The notes under the pieces: model-generated
Told to the model about the DNA's origin: nothing
What the model saw: the letters and a program-made list of their open reading frames with translations, nothing else
Databases searched by the model: none
Position numbers and translations under genes: made by a program
From: DASPOJ01 sp049790315
Lineage (GTDB): Bacteria; Acidobacteriota; Terriglobia; Acidiferrales; UBA7541
NCBI GenBank assembly: GCA_049790315.1
Contig: JBAQYV010000124.1
Location: 1 to 30,680, forward strand
Length of the DNA: 30,680 nucleotides
Reading direction: 5' to 3'
Shown: piece by piece, positions 1 through 7,182 of the stretch
Layout of the letters: every line of letters begins with the position of its first letter
Numbering within the stretch: position 1 is the first letter of the stretch

Positions 1-2
1 CG

Positions 3-194
3 GGCTCGCTGTTTCCGGCGCTGCATCGCATGGAAGAGGAAGGCTGGCTTTCGTCGTCGTGGGGCGAATCGGAAAACAATCGCCGCGCGAAATTTTATCA
101 GCTCACGCGTGCGGGACGGCGGCAACTCGGCGCCGAGACCGAGCGGTGGGCGCGCGTGTCCGCGGCAATCGCGCGCGTATTGGCCGTCTGCTAA
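3..194 (+). CDS. PadR-family transcriptional regulator, C-terminal part (5' end outside window)
   Basis: The open frame enters from the left edge and ends at a TAA at 192-194, leaving 63 codons. The visible residues (SLFPALHRMEEEGWL, then NRRAKFYQLTRAGRRQL) are the end of the winged-helix recognition region and the beta wing of PadR regulators, including the hallmark K-x-Y-x-LT-x-x-G stretch. PadR proteins are small dimeric repressors. The stop lies 12 bases before the ATG of the ADOP permease, so the two genes are very likely co-transcribed. A PadR gene directly in front of an ADOP permease is a common acidobacterial arrangement, which suggests, by inference, that it controls the permease. 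The N-terminal DNA-binding helices are not in the window. Confidence 0.85.
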   Translation, partial: GSLFPALHRMEEEGWLSSSWGESENNRRAKFYQLTRAGRRQLGAETERWARVSAAIARVLAVC

Positions 195-206
195 CGAGGC
201 GATGTA

Positions 207-2930
207 ATGCGCTTGCTCAACCGCATCTTGAGTTTCTTTCACGGTCTCGCTCATCGTGGCGAGGATGATTGCGATCTGGACGCGGAGGTGCGCGCGCACG
301 CTGAGATGTTGGCGGACGAGAAAATGCAGCAGGGCATGAGTCCGCGAGAAGCGCAACGCGCGGCGCGATTGGAGATGGGAGGAATCGAGCAAGTGAAAGA
401 AGAAGTGCGCGGCGCGCGGCCCGGTGTGTGGCTCGAAACGCTGTGGCAAGACGTGCGCTTCGGCGCGCGCATGCTGCGCAAGAATCCCGGAACCACCGCA
501 ATAGCCGTGCTTACGCTTGCGCTGGGCATCGGCGCAAACACGGCTATCTTCAGCCTTGTGGATGCCGTGTTGTTTCGCCCATTGCCGATCGCGAAGCCCG
601 CGGAAGTCGTACGTTTGACGTTTGGAGAAACGCGCGGGGATTCGCATTGGATCACCACTTCGTTTCCCGCGTATCAAGAATATCGGGACAATACGGATGT
701 TTTTTCCGGCATGGCAGCTTACCTCGACCGGCTGCCGGTGAATTTTTCCGCCGCCGGCGCGAGCGCGGAGCGCGTGGATGCTGGCATGGTGACCGGCAAT
801 TATTTTCAAACGCTCGGCGTCAACGCCTTGCTGGGACGCGTGATTTCGCCGGACGACGACCGTTCGGGCGCGCCGCCGGTGGCGATGCTGGGTTACGCGT
901 ATTGGAGGAGCCACTTCGCGGGTGATCGAAGCGCGGTCGGCGCGGAAGCGATCATTGATGGATCTCAAGTCACGATTGTGGGTGTCACGCCGCCGGGATT
1001 TGGCGGCGTGAGCTTTGACAACTTCCCCGGCATTTGGCTGCCGATGTCGGAGGCATTTCGGATCGATCCGTTACTGCGGGCCCAGATTCCCTTGAATAGC
1101 GAATCGTTCGTGCCATTTTCGGTCGTAGCGCGGCTGGGTCCTGGCGTGTCGATCCAGCAAGCGCAAACGCAACTCGATACGGTCGCCGAACGCCTGGGAG
1201 CGGGCAGACTGGTTCCAGGGGAGGGAGGGTACGCAAGAGGCTGGCCGGTTTTGGTGCCCGCACTCGAAGGAGCGCGGCAATCCCGCGCTCGTTTCTCTTT
1301 ACTGCTGATGGGAATCGTTCTGTTCGTGCTGGTGATCGCCTGCGCCGATGCGGCCGGGCTGCTGCTGGCGAGAGCCGAGAGCCGGCAAAAGGAGATTGCT
1401 CTGCGGCTGGCGCTCGGAGCCACACGAATCCGGATCGTCCGGTTGCACTTGATCGAAGCGCTGATCGTTTCGGCCTTGGGCATGGGGGCCGGCGGCTTGC
1501 TCGCGTACTGGGGCGTTAGATTTCTCACGGCCCAAGCGCCGCCATTGCTTCCGATTCCGATCGATCGCGCCGCCTCCATCCTGGACCTCCGCGTCCTCGC
1601 ATTTACTGCGCTGATAGGGATTCTGGCGGGGGTGGCAAGCGGCGTTGCTCCCGCATGGCGATATTCCCGGTCTGACCTCGCGCTCTCGCTGAAAGGGGCG
1701 TCACGGACCGCAAGCGCCGCGTTCTGGCGACTTCCGTTGCGCAGCGCACTGGTGATTCTGCAAGTTGTTGCGTGCGTTCCGCTGCTCGCTGGCGCCGGGT
1801 TGCTCGCGAGGACGCTAGCCGAGACGTCACGTATCCGGTTGGGATTCGATCCGGACCACGCTGCCTTTGCCTCAACGGATCCGATCCGTCAAGGCTACGA
1901 CAAGGCCGCGGCTGCGAAACTGCTCGAACCCTTGCTCGATGCTTTGCGCGCGCAGCCGGGCGTGCAATCGGCTGCGCTGAGCAGCGCGACTCCCTTTCAG
2001 GGCGGGCTAGGCACCGTTGTCGTCCCGGAAGGACGCGAGGCCAACGGTGGCAAGGCCGATTGGGTGCAGCTCATCATGGTGAGTCCGGATTATTTCAGCA
2101 CCGTCGGAATTTCGATGCTCGGTGGGCGAGATTTTGATTCGTCCGATGGGCCGAGTGCGCGGGGCGTGGCCATCGTCGACGCGTTCACGGCCGGGGAGTA
2201 TTGGCCGGGACAGAATCCGATTGGAAAACATATAACAGGCGTCGGCCCGAACGAGCAGACATTCGAGGTGGTTGGAGTTGTGGACAATGTTGCGCCCCTT
2301 CGATCGCAAGCGTCGGGGGCCGTGATAACAGCGCCAGTCCCGGTCGTTTACGTGCCCATCGAACAGGCCTATCTGATGTTTCCGTTTCAGCCGGACATCA
2401 CTTTATTCGCGCGGAGCAGCGGCGAACCGAGGCGTCTGCTTCCGGAGATTCGCGCAGCGGTAGAGCGCGTCAATCCGGATTTGCCCGTGTTTCGCGCGCA
2501 CACGATGCGCGACCAGGTCACGCTGGTGCTCAGCGATCAGTATTTTCTCTCCCGCGTGCTCGGTCTTTTCTCAGTGCTGGCGACTATTTTGTTTGCCGCC
2601 GGAGCTTATGGCCTGGTGTCCTACACGACGGCGCGCTCGACACAGGAGTTCGGCATTCGCATGGCGCTGGGCGCGCAGCCACGGAGCGTACTGTGGATGG
2701 TCATTCGGAAAGGCATCGTGCTGACGGTTGCGGGTCTTGCGCTGGGATTGGGGGCATCCGCGGGTTTGACGCGATTGATCTCGGCGTATCTCTACGGAGT
2801 GCGGCCGAACGATCTTGTTACTTTCGCCGGGGTGGCGATGCTTGTTCTGTGCGTCACGCTCGCGGCCTGCTATGTGTCGGCGCGGCGCGCGACGCGCGTC
2901 GATCCGATGGTCGCGTTGCGCTACGAATAG
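207..2930 (+). CDS. ADOP-type ABC transporter permease (MacB_PCD/FtsX family)
   Basis: This is a 907-residue membrane protein of the ADOP (acidobacterial duplicated orphan permease) class. About 90 cytoplasmic residues come first (LNRILSFFHG, then an acidic helical segment rich in E and R). The first membrane helix follows near residues 97-119 (LTLALGIGANTAIFSLVDAV, the MacB_PCD signature), then a periplasmic domain. A first FtsX core lies around 370-490 and a second MacB/FtsX unit fills the C-terminal half, ending in the typical ARRATRVDPMVALRYE. The ATG at 207 has GAGG seven bases upstream and follows the PadR stop closely. The length (about 800-900 aa) is normal for the class. ADOP genes usually have no dedicated ATPase beside them, and none is seen here. 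The substrate is unknown; MacB relatives act in efflux or lipoprotein-linked processes. Confidence 0.93.
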   Translation: MRLLNRILSFFHGLAHRGEDDCDLDAEVRAHAEMLADEKMQQGMSPREAQRAARLEMGGIEQVKEEVRGARPGVWLETLWQDVRFGARMLRKNPGTTAIAVLTLALGIGANTAIFSLVDAVLFRPLPIAKPAEVVRLTFGETRGDSHWITTSFPAYQEYRDNTDVFSGMAAYLDRLPVNFSAAGASAERVDAGMVTGNYFQTLGVNALLGRVISPDDDRSGAPPVAMLGYAYWRSHFAGDRSAVGAEAIIDGSQVTIVGVTPPGFGGVSFDNFPGIWLPMSEAFRIDPLLRAQIPLNSESFVPFSVVARLGPGVSIQQAQTQLDTVAERLGAGRLVPGEGGYARGWPVLVPALEGARQSRARFSLLLMGIVLFVLVIACADAAGLLLARAESRQKEIALRLALGATRIRIVRLHLIEALIVSALGMGAGGLLAYWGVRFLTAQAPPLLPIPIDRAASILDLRVLAFTALIGILAGVASGVAPAWRYSRSDLALSLKGASRTASAAFWRLPLRSALVILQVVACVPLLAGAGLLARTLAETSRIRLGFDPDHAAFASTDPIRQGYDKAAAAKLLEPLLDALRAQPGVQSAALSSATPFQGGLGTVVVPEGREANGGKADWVQLIMVSPDYFSTVGISMLGGRDFDSSDGPSARGVAIVDAFTAGEYWPGQNPIGKHITGVGPNEQTFEVVGVVDNVAPLRSQASGAVITAPVPVVYVPIEQAYLMFPFQPDITLFARSSGEPRRLLPEIRAAVERVNPDLPVFRAHTMRDQVTLVLSDQYFLSRVLGLFSVLATILFAAGAYGLVSYTTARSTQEFGIRMALGAQPRSVLWMVIRKGIVLTVAGLALGLGASAGLTRLISAYLYGVRPNDLVTFAGVAMLVLCVTLAACYVSARRATRVDPMVALRYE

Positions 2931-2945
2931 GAACGGGGAAAAACC

Positions 2946-3250
2946 TTGCGGTTGATCGATCGCATCTGCGGCTTACTACTCAGGAATTTCGTCGCGAGTT
3001 TCCGAATAGTCTTGCCACGAGCCGCGGAGATGTCTTCAGTGTTCAGCCGTTACGTGATCCGCTCGTTAAGCGCGTCAGGCCATCTCTTTGGATGCTGGCT
3101 GGTGCTGTTACTTTCGGCGTGAAGCCGACCGACCCGGTAACGTTTGTGATCGTGGTGTTGATCCTGTTTGCGGTGGCTTTGATGGCGTGTTACCTGCCCG
3201 CGCGACGGGTGATGCGCGCGGATCCGATGGTATCGCTAAGACATGAGTGA
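2946..3250 (+). pseudogene. Remnant of a second ADOP permease (N- and C-terminal ends only)
   Basis: Fifteen bases after the intact ADOP gene, a TTG preceded by GGGGAAAAA opens a frame reading LRLIDRICGLLLRNF, which resembles the N-terminus of an ADOP protein (compare MRLLNRILSFFHG in the neighbour). That frame stops at a TGA near 3119-3121. In another frame, from about 3110 to the TGA at 3250, the sequence reads FGVKPTDPVTF and then ACYLPARRVMRADPMVSLRH. This is the unmistakable ADOP C-terminus, parallel to YGVRPNDLVTF and VDPMVALRYE upstream. Only about 300 bases remain of an expected 2.4-2.7 kb, so the middle was deleted and the reading frame broken. It is most likely a decayed tandem copy. 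The C-terminal piece differs enough from the neighbour that it is not a recent duplicate. Confidence 0.75.
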
Positions 3251-3312
3251 TCCGCGCTAGGGGCCGGACCGCGCACACGCGGGCGCCGAAACGTGGAATG
3301 ACGCGCAGCTTT

Positions 3313-3789
3313 TCAGGAAGTTTTGAGCGGGAACTTCTCTGGGAAATCAACGTGCCAGAATTTACCTTCGGTGAGTTTCCGCGCGCCCACCGTCCAGACA
3401 TTGTCTTTGCGTATTCTCCACGCGATTTGGAACATTTGGGGCTTGCTGGCCGCGGGGTTCGGCTCCAATTTGCCAGCCAGTTTGATGGAGACCACATCGC
3501 CGCTTTCGACGACTTCGTTCAGAACGACCCGGCAGCCCGTGGCACTGATGTCAGTGGTGAAGGTGCTCTCGCAGAAAAGTTTGCCATCGCCATTGGTTCC
3601 AGAAACCTCCACAGGGAATCGCAAGTTCACACGCTTTCCCCTGCGGCGTTCCTCTGTCGTTTGCTGGGCGAGGATTTCCCAATCTGACCGGGCAATCGTC
3701 TTTGGTTCGCGTCTATCCGGATCGACCACGTCAGCTTGGGAAATCGGCATCCGGCCTCGTTTGTAAACTTCGCGCGTATCCCGCGGCAT
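3313..3789 (-). CDS. PilZ-domain protein (probable c-di-GMP receptor)
   Basis: The 158-residue protein carries a PilZ domain at about residues 48-135. An arginine-rich RRRGKR at 48-53 gives the RxxxR motif, and DISATG at 80-85 gives the (D/N)xSxxG motif; together these bind cyclic di-GMP in the family. The N-terminal 45 residues are polar and unassigned. The ATG at 3789 was chosen because AAGGAA sits five bases upstream on the minus strand; an in-frame GTG at 3894 would add 35 residues but has no visible ribosome binding site. The gene lies downstream of, and on the same strand as, the NtrC-type regulator, with a gap of about 220 bases. A link to motility, pili or surface polysaccharide is usual for PilZ proteins, but no partner is visible here. 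Confidence 0.85.
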   Translation of the reverse strand: MPRDTREVYKRGRMPISQADVVDPDRREPKTIARSDWEILAQQTTEERRRGKRVNLRFPVEVSGTNGDGKLFCESTFTTDISATGCRVVLNEVVESGDVVSIKLAGKLEPNPAASKPQMFQIAWRIRKDNVWTVGARKLTEGKFWHVDFPEKFPLKTS

Positions 3790-4009
3790 GATTCCTTTCG
3801 GCTTTCGGTTGGTGTTTTGTTGTTCTGGCGATTTACTTCGGGCGGGTTTCACGTAGAGCCCGCACCCGAATAAAGTTTGCAGCTCTCGTGCCACGAACGG
3901 AACAATTTTGCATTGATTCGAAGGTGGTTAGACCAGATGGCGGGGAGACGTATGTCTCTAATCGATACGACTGTTCGCGGGAGGCACATCGGGACTGCTC
4001 TCGCCCATT

Positions 4010-5434
4010 TCAGCCGGCGGAGGCGCCGGCCTTGTGAGCACGCTGTGCGCGCCGCAGAAAACGGTACAGGCTGGTGCGCCCAATGCCCAATACTTGAGCG
4101 GCCCGAACGCGGTTGCCCCGGCACGTTTCAAGCACGCGCTCGATATGAAGCCGCCGTACCTCTTCGAGTGGCATGGGGCGCCATGTTTGGCCCGCACCGA
4201 CGCCGACCGCAGGCTTCTGCAAATGCTCCGGCAAGTCGTCGACATCGATGAAATCGCTGGACGTGGTAAGGCAAGCGCTGGAGATTACGTTTTCAAGTTC
4301 GCGAACGTTTCCCGGCCAGGGATGCTGCAACAGGATGGTTTGCGCACGGCGCGTCAATCCGCGAATGCTCTTGGCATAGGCCTCGTTGTATTTCTTCAGG
4401 AAAAATTGAATCAGCAGCGGAATGTCTTCGAGACGCTCGGCCAAACTCGGCACGCGAATCTGGATTGTGCTCAATCGGTAGTAGAGATCTTCGCGGAAAT
4501 GGCCGGCCGAGACATCGGCGCGCAAGTCGCGATTCGTGGCGGCGATCAATCGAACATTTACTGTGCGGACTTCAGGGGAGCCGACGCGCTGAATTTCGCG
4601 GTTCTGAATCACGCGCAGGAGCTTGGCCTGCATGGCCAACGATGTTTCGCCAACTTCGTCCAGGAATACGGTGCCGCCATTGGCGTACTCGAACAGGCCG
4701 GCGCGCGTTTCCGTTGCGCCTGTGAATGCGCCGCGGACGTGGCCGAATAGCTGACTCTCAAGAAGTGTGTCTACGATCGCGGAGCAATTGCATACCGCGA
4801 AACGCTGCTGCGCGACGGGACTCATGTTGTGTAGCGCGTGCGCTACGAGTTCCTTGCCCGTGCCCGTGGAGCCGGAGACCAGAACATTGGTGTAATGCCG
4901 CGCCACTTTGCGCGCCACTTCGAACACTTCGACCATGGCCGGGCTTCTTCCCACGATTCCGTGAAATTCGAGATCAGCCAGCAACTGCAATTCGAGCTCG
5001 CGGATGCGTTTTCTGCGGCGAAAGGAATCCGCAATTTCGTCGAGAGTGCGTTTGAGGCGCGTCCTGTCAATGGGTTTGGGCAGGTAATCATATGCACCGT
5101 GCTTGATCGCCTCGATCGCGGAATCGAGCGAGTAGGCGCCAGACATCAGAATGACGTACACGCCGGGGTCGCGATCGAGCGCGTTCTTGAGGAAAACCAA
5201 TCCGTCCATCGCGGGCATTCTTAAATCCGAAAGCACGACGCGGCAGCGGCCCTCGGCGATTAGTCCGAGCACTTGATGGGGATCGTTCGTGCCCACGGCG
5301 TCAAAGCCCAGTTGCTGCGTCATGGCTTCGAGCATTTCGACGATCGCCGGATCGTCATCCAATATCGCGATTGGGAAACCTTCGCGTACGGAACTTGGAG
5401 AAATCGTCTTCGCTGTAACCGTACCCATGGACAT
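4010..5434 (-). CDS. Sigma-54-dependent NtrC-family response regulator
   Basis: The protein has three modules. A receiver domain (about residues 20-140) has the acidic pair in LDDD and a phospho-acceptor Asp at about D70 in VVLSDLRMP. A sigma-54 AAA+ domain (about 157-395) has Walker A GSTGTGKE (188-195), the sigma-54-contacting GAFTGA loop (235-240) and Walker B GGTVFLDE (253-260). A C-terminal Fis-type helix-turn-helix spans about 431-463 (NRVRAAQVLGIGRTSLYRFL). All motifs needed for ATP-driven activation of sigma-54 promoters are present. No histidine kinase is adjacent, so it is an orphan. The start is uncertain: ATG codons at 5434 and 5428 both precede the receiver, none has a clear Shine-Dalgarno sequence, and a TTG at 5491 would extend it by 19 residues. 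The next gene downstream is the PilZ protein. Confidence 0.92.
   Translation of the reverse strand: MSMGTVTAKTISPSSVREGFPIAILDDDPAIVEMLEAMTQQLGFDAVGTNDPHQVLGLIAEGRCRVVLSDLRMPAMDGLVFLKNALDRDPGVYVILMSGAYSLDSAIEAIKHGAYDYLPKPIDRTRLKRTLDEIADSFRRRKRIRELELQLLADLEFHGIVGRSPAMVEVFEVARKVARHYTNVLVSGSTGTGKELVAHALHNMSPVAQQRFAVCNCSAIVDTLLESQLFGHVRGAFTGATETRAGLFEYANGGTVFLDEVGETSLAMQAKLLRVIQNREIQRVGSPEVRTVNVRLIAATNRDLRADVSAGHFREDLYYRLSTIQIRVPSLAERLEDIPLLIQFFLKKYNEAYAKSIRGLTRRAQTILLQHPWPGNVRELENVISSACLTTSSDFIDVDDLPEHLQKPAVGVGAGQTWRPMPLEEVRRLHIERVLETCRGNRVRAAQVLGIGRTSLYRFLRRAQRAHKAGASAG
4013..4030 (-). terminator. GC-rich hairpin at the 3' end of the response-regulator gene
   Basis: A perfect 7-bp inverted repeat (GCCGGCG/CGCCGGC, loop of four) covers the last sense codons of the response regulator, ending right at its stop codon. 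No T-run follows on the minus strand, so it is not a classical intrinsic terminator. It could slow ribosomes or stabilise the transcript end, or merely reflect GC-rich Ala/Gly codons. Confidence 0.2.
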
Positions 5435-5739
5435 TAGCCGGGCAATGCCAAGGCCACATCGATAGGAGAAATGTTCCTTCGAGTTCGGCAAATTAGAAGT
5501 TTTCGATCGCGTCGCGTGGAGCGCGTCAACGCATGGGCACGGTTAGGCTTAGCGGCGTTGTCCGCGTTGATTTTGTGGCGCATATATTTGCGCGATCCGT
5601 AGGCTCGGCATGGAAGGAGAGAATATTTTGGTTTCGGATTCCCATTTTGGGTGGAATTGCCTTTGAGGAGGTTCAAACCCGGATTTCATTGCGCGGCTAT
5701 TTTGTGTGTTTGTGCGTCACAGAGATCGACAGCGGGACT
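5435..5739. other. Intergenic stretch upstream of the response regulator
   Basis: These 305 bases separate the small unknown gene ending at 5740 from the response-regulator start. The stretch is more AT-rich than its surroundings, especially 5570-5720, which suits a promoter or 5' leader for the minus-strand response regulator. No convincing -35/-10 pair, sigma-54 box (GG-N10-GC), repeat or RNA structure was recognised. A plus-strand frame running through it continues antisense into the next genes and looks like a shadow. Confidence 0.4.
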
Positions 5740-6006
5740 TTAGTTTGCCGCGGACTCTCCGTTTTTCTCTTCATCGAGGGCGGCGAAAAATTCCAGTTCA
5801 AAGGCGTAGAGTTGAATCCACTCGCCCGTCTCAGCGCGCAACTCGCAGTAGACGGCTTCACGCGGCAACTTCCCGCGCGATCGCGCGCGCGATTCTTCGA
5901 GCGATCCATCCATGGCGACGATACGTTGCGCAGCACCGGCCTGATAGATTTCTCGTTCGGTGGCGCAGCGATCGGTGCGTGCGGCGCCAAAGAGTTTGGT
6001 TCTCAC
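5740..6006 (-). CDS. Small hypothetical protein, coupled to the gene upstream
   Basis: This is an 88-residue acidic/polar protein that I do not recognise. No signal peptide or membrane helix is visible. The C-terminal half (ELRAETGEWIQLYAFELEFF, then DEEKNGE) looks like an ordered alpha/beta stretch ending in an acidic tail. The codons are G/C-biased at third positions, as in real genes nearby. The start is a GTG at 6006 whose GTGA overlaps the TGA stop of the preceding minus-strand gene. That four-base overlap implies translational coupling and supports reality, although no strong Shine-Dalgarno sequence precedes it. Function is unknown; it presumably acts with its upstream partner. Confidence 0.55.
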   Translation of the reverse strand: MRTKLFGAARTDRCATEREIYQAGAAQRIVAMDGSLEESRARSRGKLPREAVYCELRAETGEWIQLYAFELEFFAALDEEKNGESAAN

Positions 6007-6416
6007 GTTGTTTGCGTCCCCGCAAATGAATCGAGCGAATGATTCCGTGGCGCGTTAATAGAGTTGGATCGCCGGTAGGGGACCAAGCGCACTTCGGAAC
6101 GTCCGATTTCACCAACCGTCTGTTTCGCCGCGAACTCTGCCCGATACGCCATCAAGAGCGGCCCGACTGTTCCCGATGCTTCGATTGTTCGCACAGAGAG
6201 TAGCGAACCGGCGCGCACCACCGAGCGCAAACGGACGAGCTTGTCGCCATTTCCGTCCCAGTGGAGATCGGCGCGCTCAACGAAAAATTGCGCGTTGATA
6301 TCCCAGCCGGATGCTTCGATGGCATACGTTGTTTTGGTGGGCTCGGATTTCATCGCCATGCTCTGCGGTTCCTGATCGGGAGGATCCGAAGGGATGATAA
6401 GCAGGCGGCCTGCCAA
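6003..6416 (-). CDS. Hypothetical protein, first gene of a coupled pair
   Basis: The protein has about 137 residues and is of unrecognised family. Its central part (YAIEASGWDINAQFFVERAD, then LVRLRSVVRAGSLLSVRTIE) alternates hydrophobic and polar residues like a soluble beta-rich fold, with no signal peptide or membrane segment. Two starts are possible. The TTG at 6416 has GGGAGG six to seven bases upstream and gives MAGRLLIIPSDPP at the N-terminus. The ATG at 6359 has a weaker AGGA at about ten bases and gives 118 residues. I chose 6416 for its ribosome binding site. The TGA overlaps the GTG of the next gene. Codon use fits the local genes. The pair sits between the response regulator and tRNA-Gln, with nothing to suggest a function. 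Confidence 0.6.
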   Translation of the reverse strand: MAGRLLIIPSDPPDQEPQSMAMKSEPTKTTYAIEASGWDINAQFFVERADLHWDGNGDKLVRLRSVVRAGSLLSVRTIEASGTVGPLLMAYRAEFAAKQTVGEIGRSEVRLVPYRRSNSINAPRNHSLDSFAGTQTT

Positions 6417-6662
6417 TGCCGTTCCTCCCAAATGATTGTTTGCACGGTACTTGCCGGGCGCCGCGAACGAACGGTGTCCCGTAAGGGACTCGGTTCAACT
6501 CGAGGTGTGCGCTTTTGAAACGTCGCGAACGATTGCTGACAAGATCGCGCACGCAGCGCCTAACACCGCTACCGGGTGATTCCAAGCGTTTGTGTTTGAA
6601 TTGGGCTACATCCAGGTGCTGCTTCAGGCATTACCGCCCGCGGCAAAAGCGCGAACGGAAAT

Positions 6663-6737
6663 TGGCTCCGGGGCCTGGACTCGAACCAGGATAACCAGCT
6701 CCAAAGGCTGGCGTGCTACCGATTGCACTACCCCGGA
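6663..6737 (-). tRNA. tRNA-Gln (anticodon TTG)
   Basis: A complete cloverleaf can be folded on the minus strand: acceptor TCCGGGG/CCCCGGA, D stem GTGC/GCAC, anticodon stem CCAGC/GCTGG with loop CTTTGGA (anticodon TTG, reads CAA), and T stem CCTGG/CCAGG with loop TTCGAGT. The discriminator is G, and an encoded CCA lies at 6665-6663. The weak U1-A72 pair and G73 are glutamine identity features. It is divergent from the tRNA-Ser gene 111 bases away. Confidence 0.95.
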
Positions 6738-6848
6738 GCAGTCCGAAAAGTGTAGCAGACGCGCCGACTGCCGCGCCATGTATCCCGGTGTCCTGCCGCA
6801 GTTTTATCTCCGCGCATGTTTCTGTTACGCTCGTGTGAACGCAACTGT

Positions 6849-6938
<90 letters not shown>

Positions 6939-6959
6939 TCACAACTGGCTGGTTTTCCT

Positions 6960-7182
6960 CTACATAAGACGGTTTCCATTTCCGTGTGTGTCCTGCGTGT
7001 GGTTCGCCTCGTTAGAGGTCTCAGTCGGAGTCTCCATGAGCACGAGCGGGTCGCGCGCCCAGCTTCGTCGAACGTCCGCCTCGGCTTGTACCTGACGCTC
7101 GCGCACCCGCGGCGAGTGGTGTTTCTCCGTTATGCGCACGCTTGAATGACCCAGCACGATCGTTGCGCGCTCGACGGGCGCA
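6960..7182 (-). pseudogene. Tyrosine recombinase (phage-type integrase), C-terminal relic
   Basis: The minus-strand frame reads VERATIVLGHSSVRITEKHH, then RERQVQAEADVRR and DPLVL, before a stop at 6960-6962. This matches the C-terminal end of tyrosine recombinases of the LLGHSS...TEKHYAPWV type, where the LGHSS box precedes the nucleophilic tyrosine. Here that tyrosine position (codon 7118-7116) is CAC, histidine, so the fragment could not cleave DNA. All upstream integrase sequence is missing: homology begins right at the stop of the TonB receptor gene. The relic ends about 20 bases from the 3' end of tRNA-Ser, a favoured attachment site, so it looks like the scar of an old genomic island or prophage. 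A frame-open 81-codon stretch is present, but expression is doubtful. Confidence 0.7.

Noticed and set aside
2201..3117. Long second frame inside the ADOP gene continuing into the relic
   Set aside because: The part inside the ADOP gene is out of frame with a clear protein. Only its last roughly 45 codons carry ADOP C-terminal similarity and belong to the relic.
5533..6042. Plus-strand frame of 169 codons over the small unknown genes
   Set aside because: The minus-strand pair has a good ribosome site, a GTGA overlap and better codon bias; the plus-strand product has no recognisable feature.
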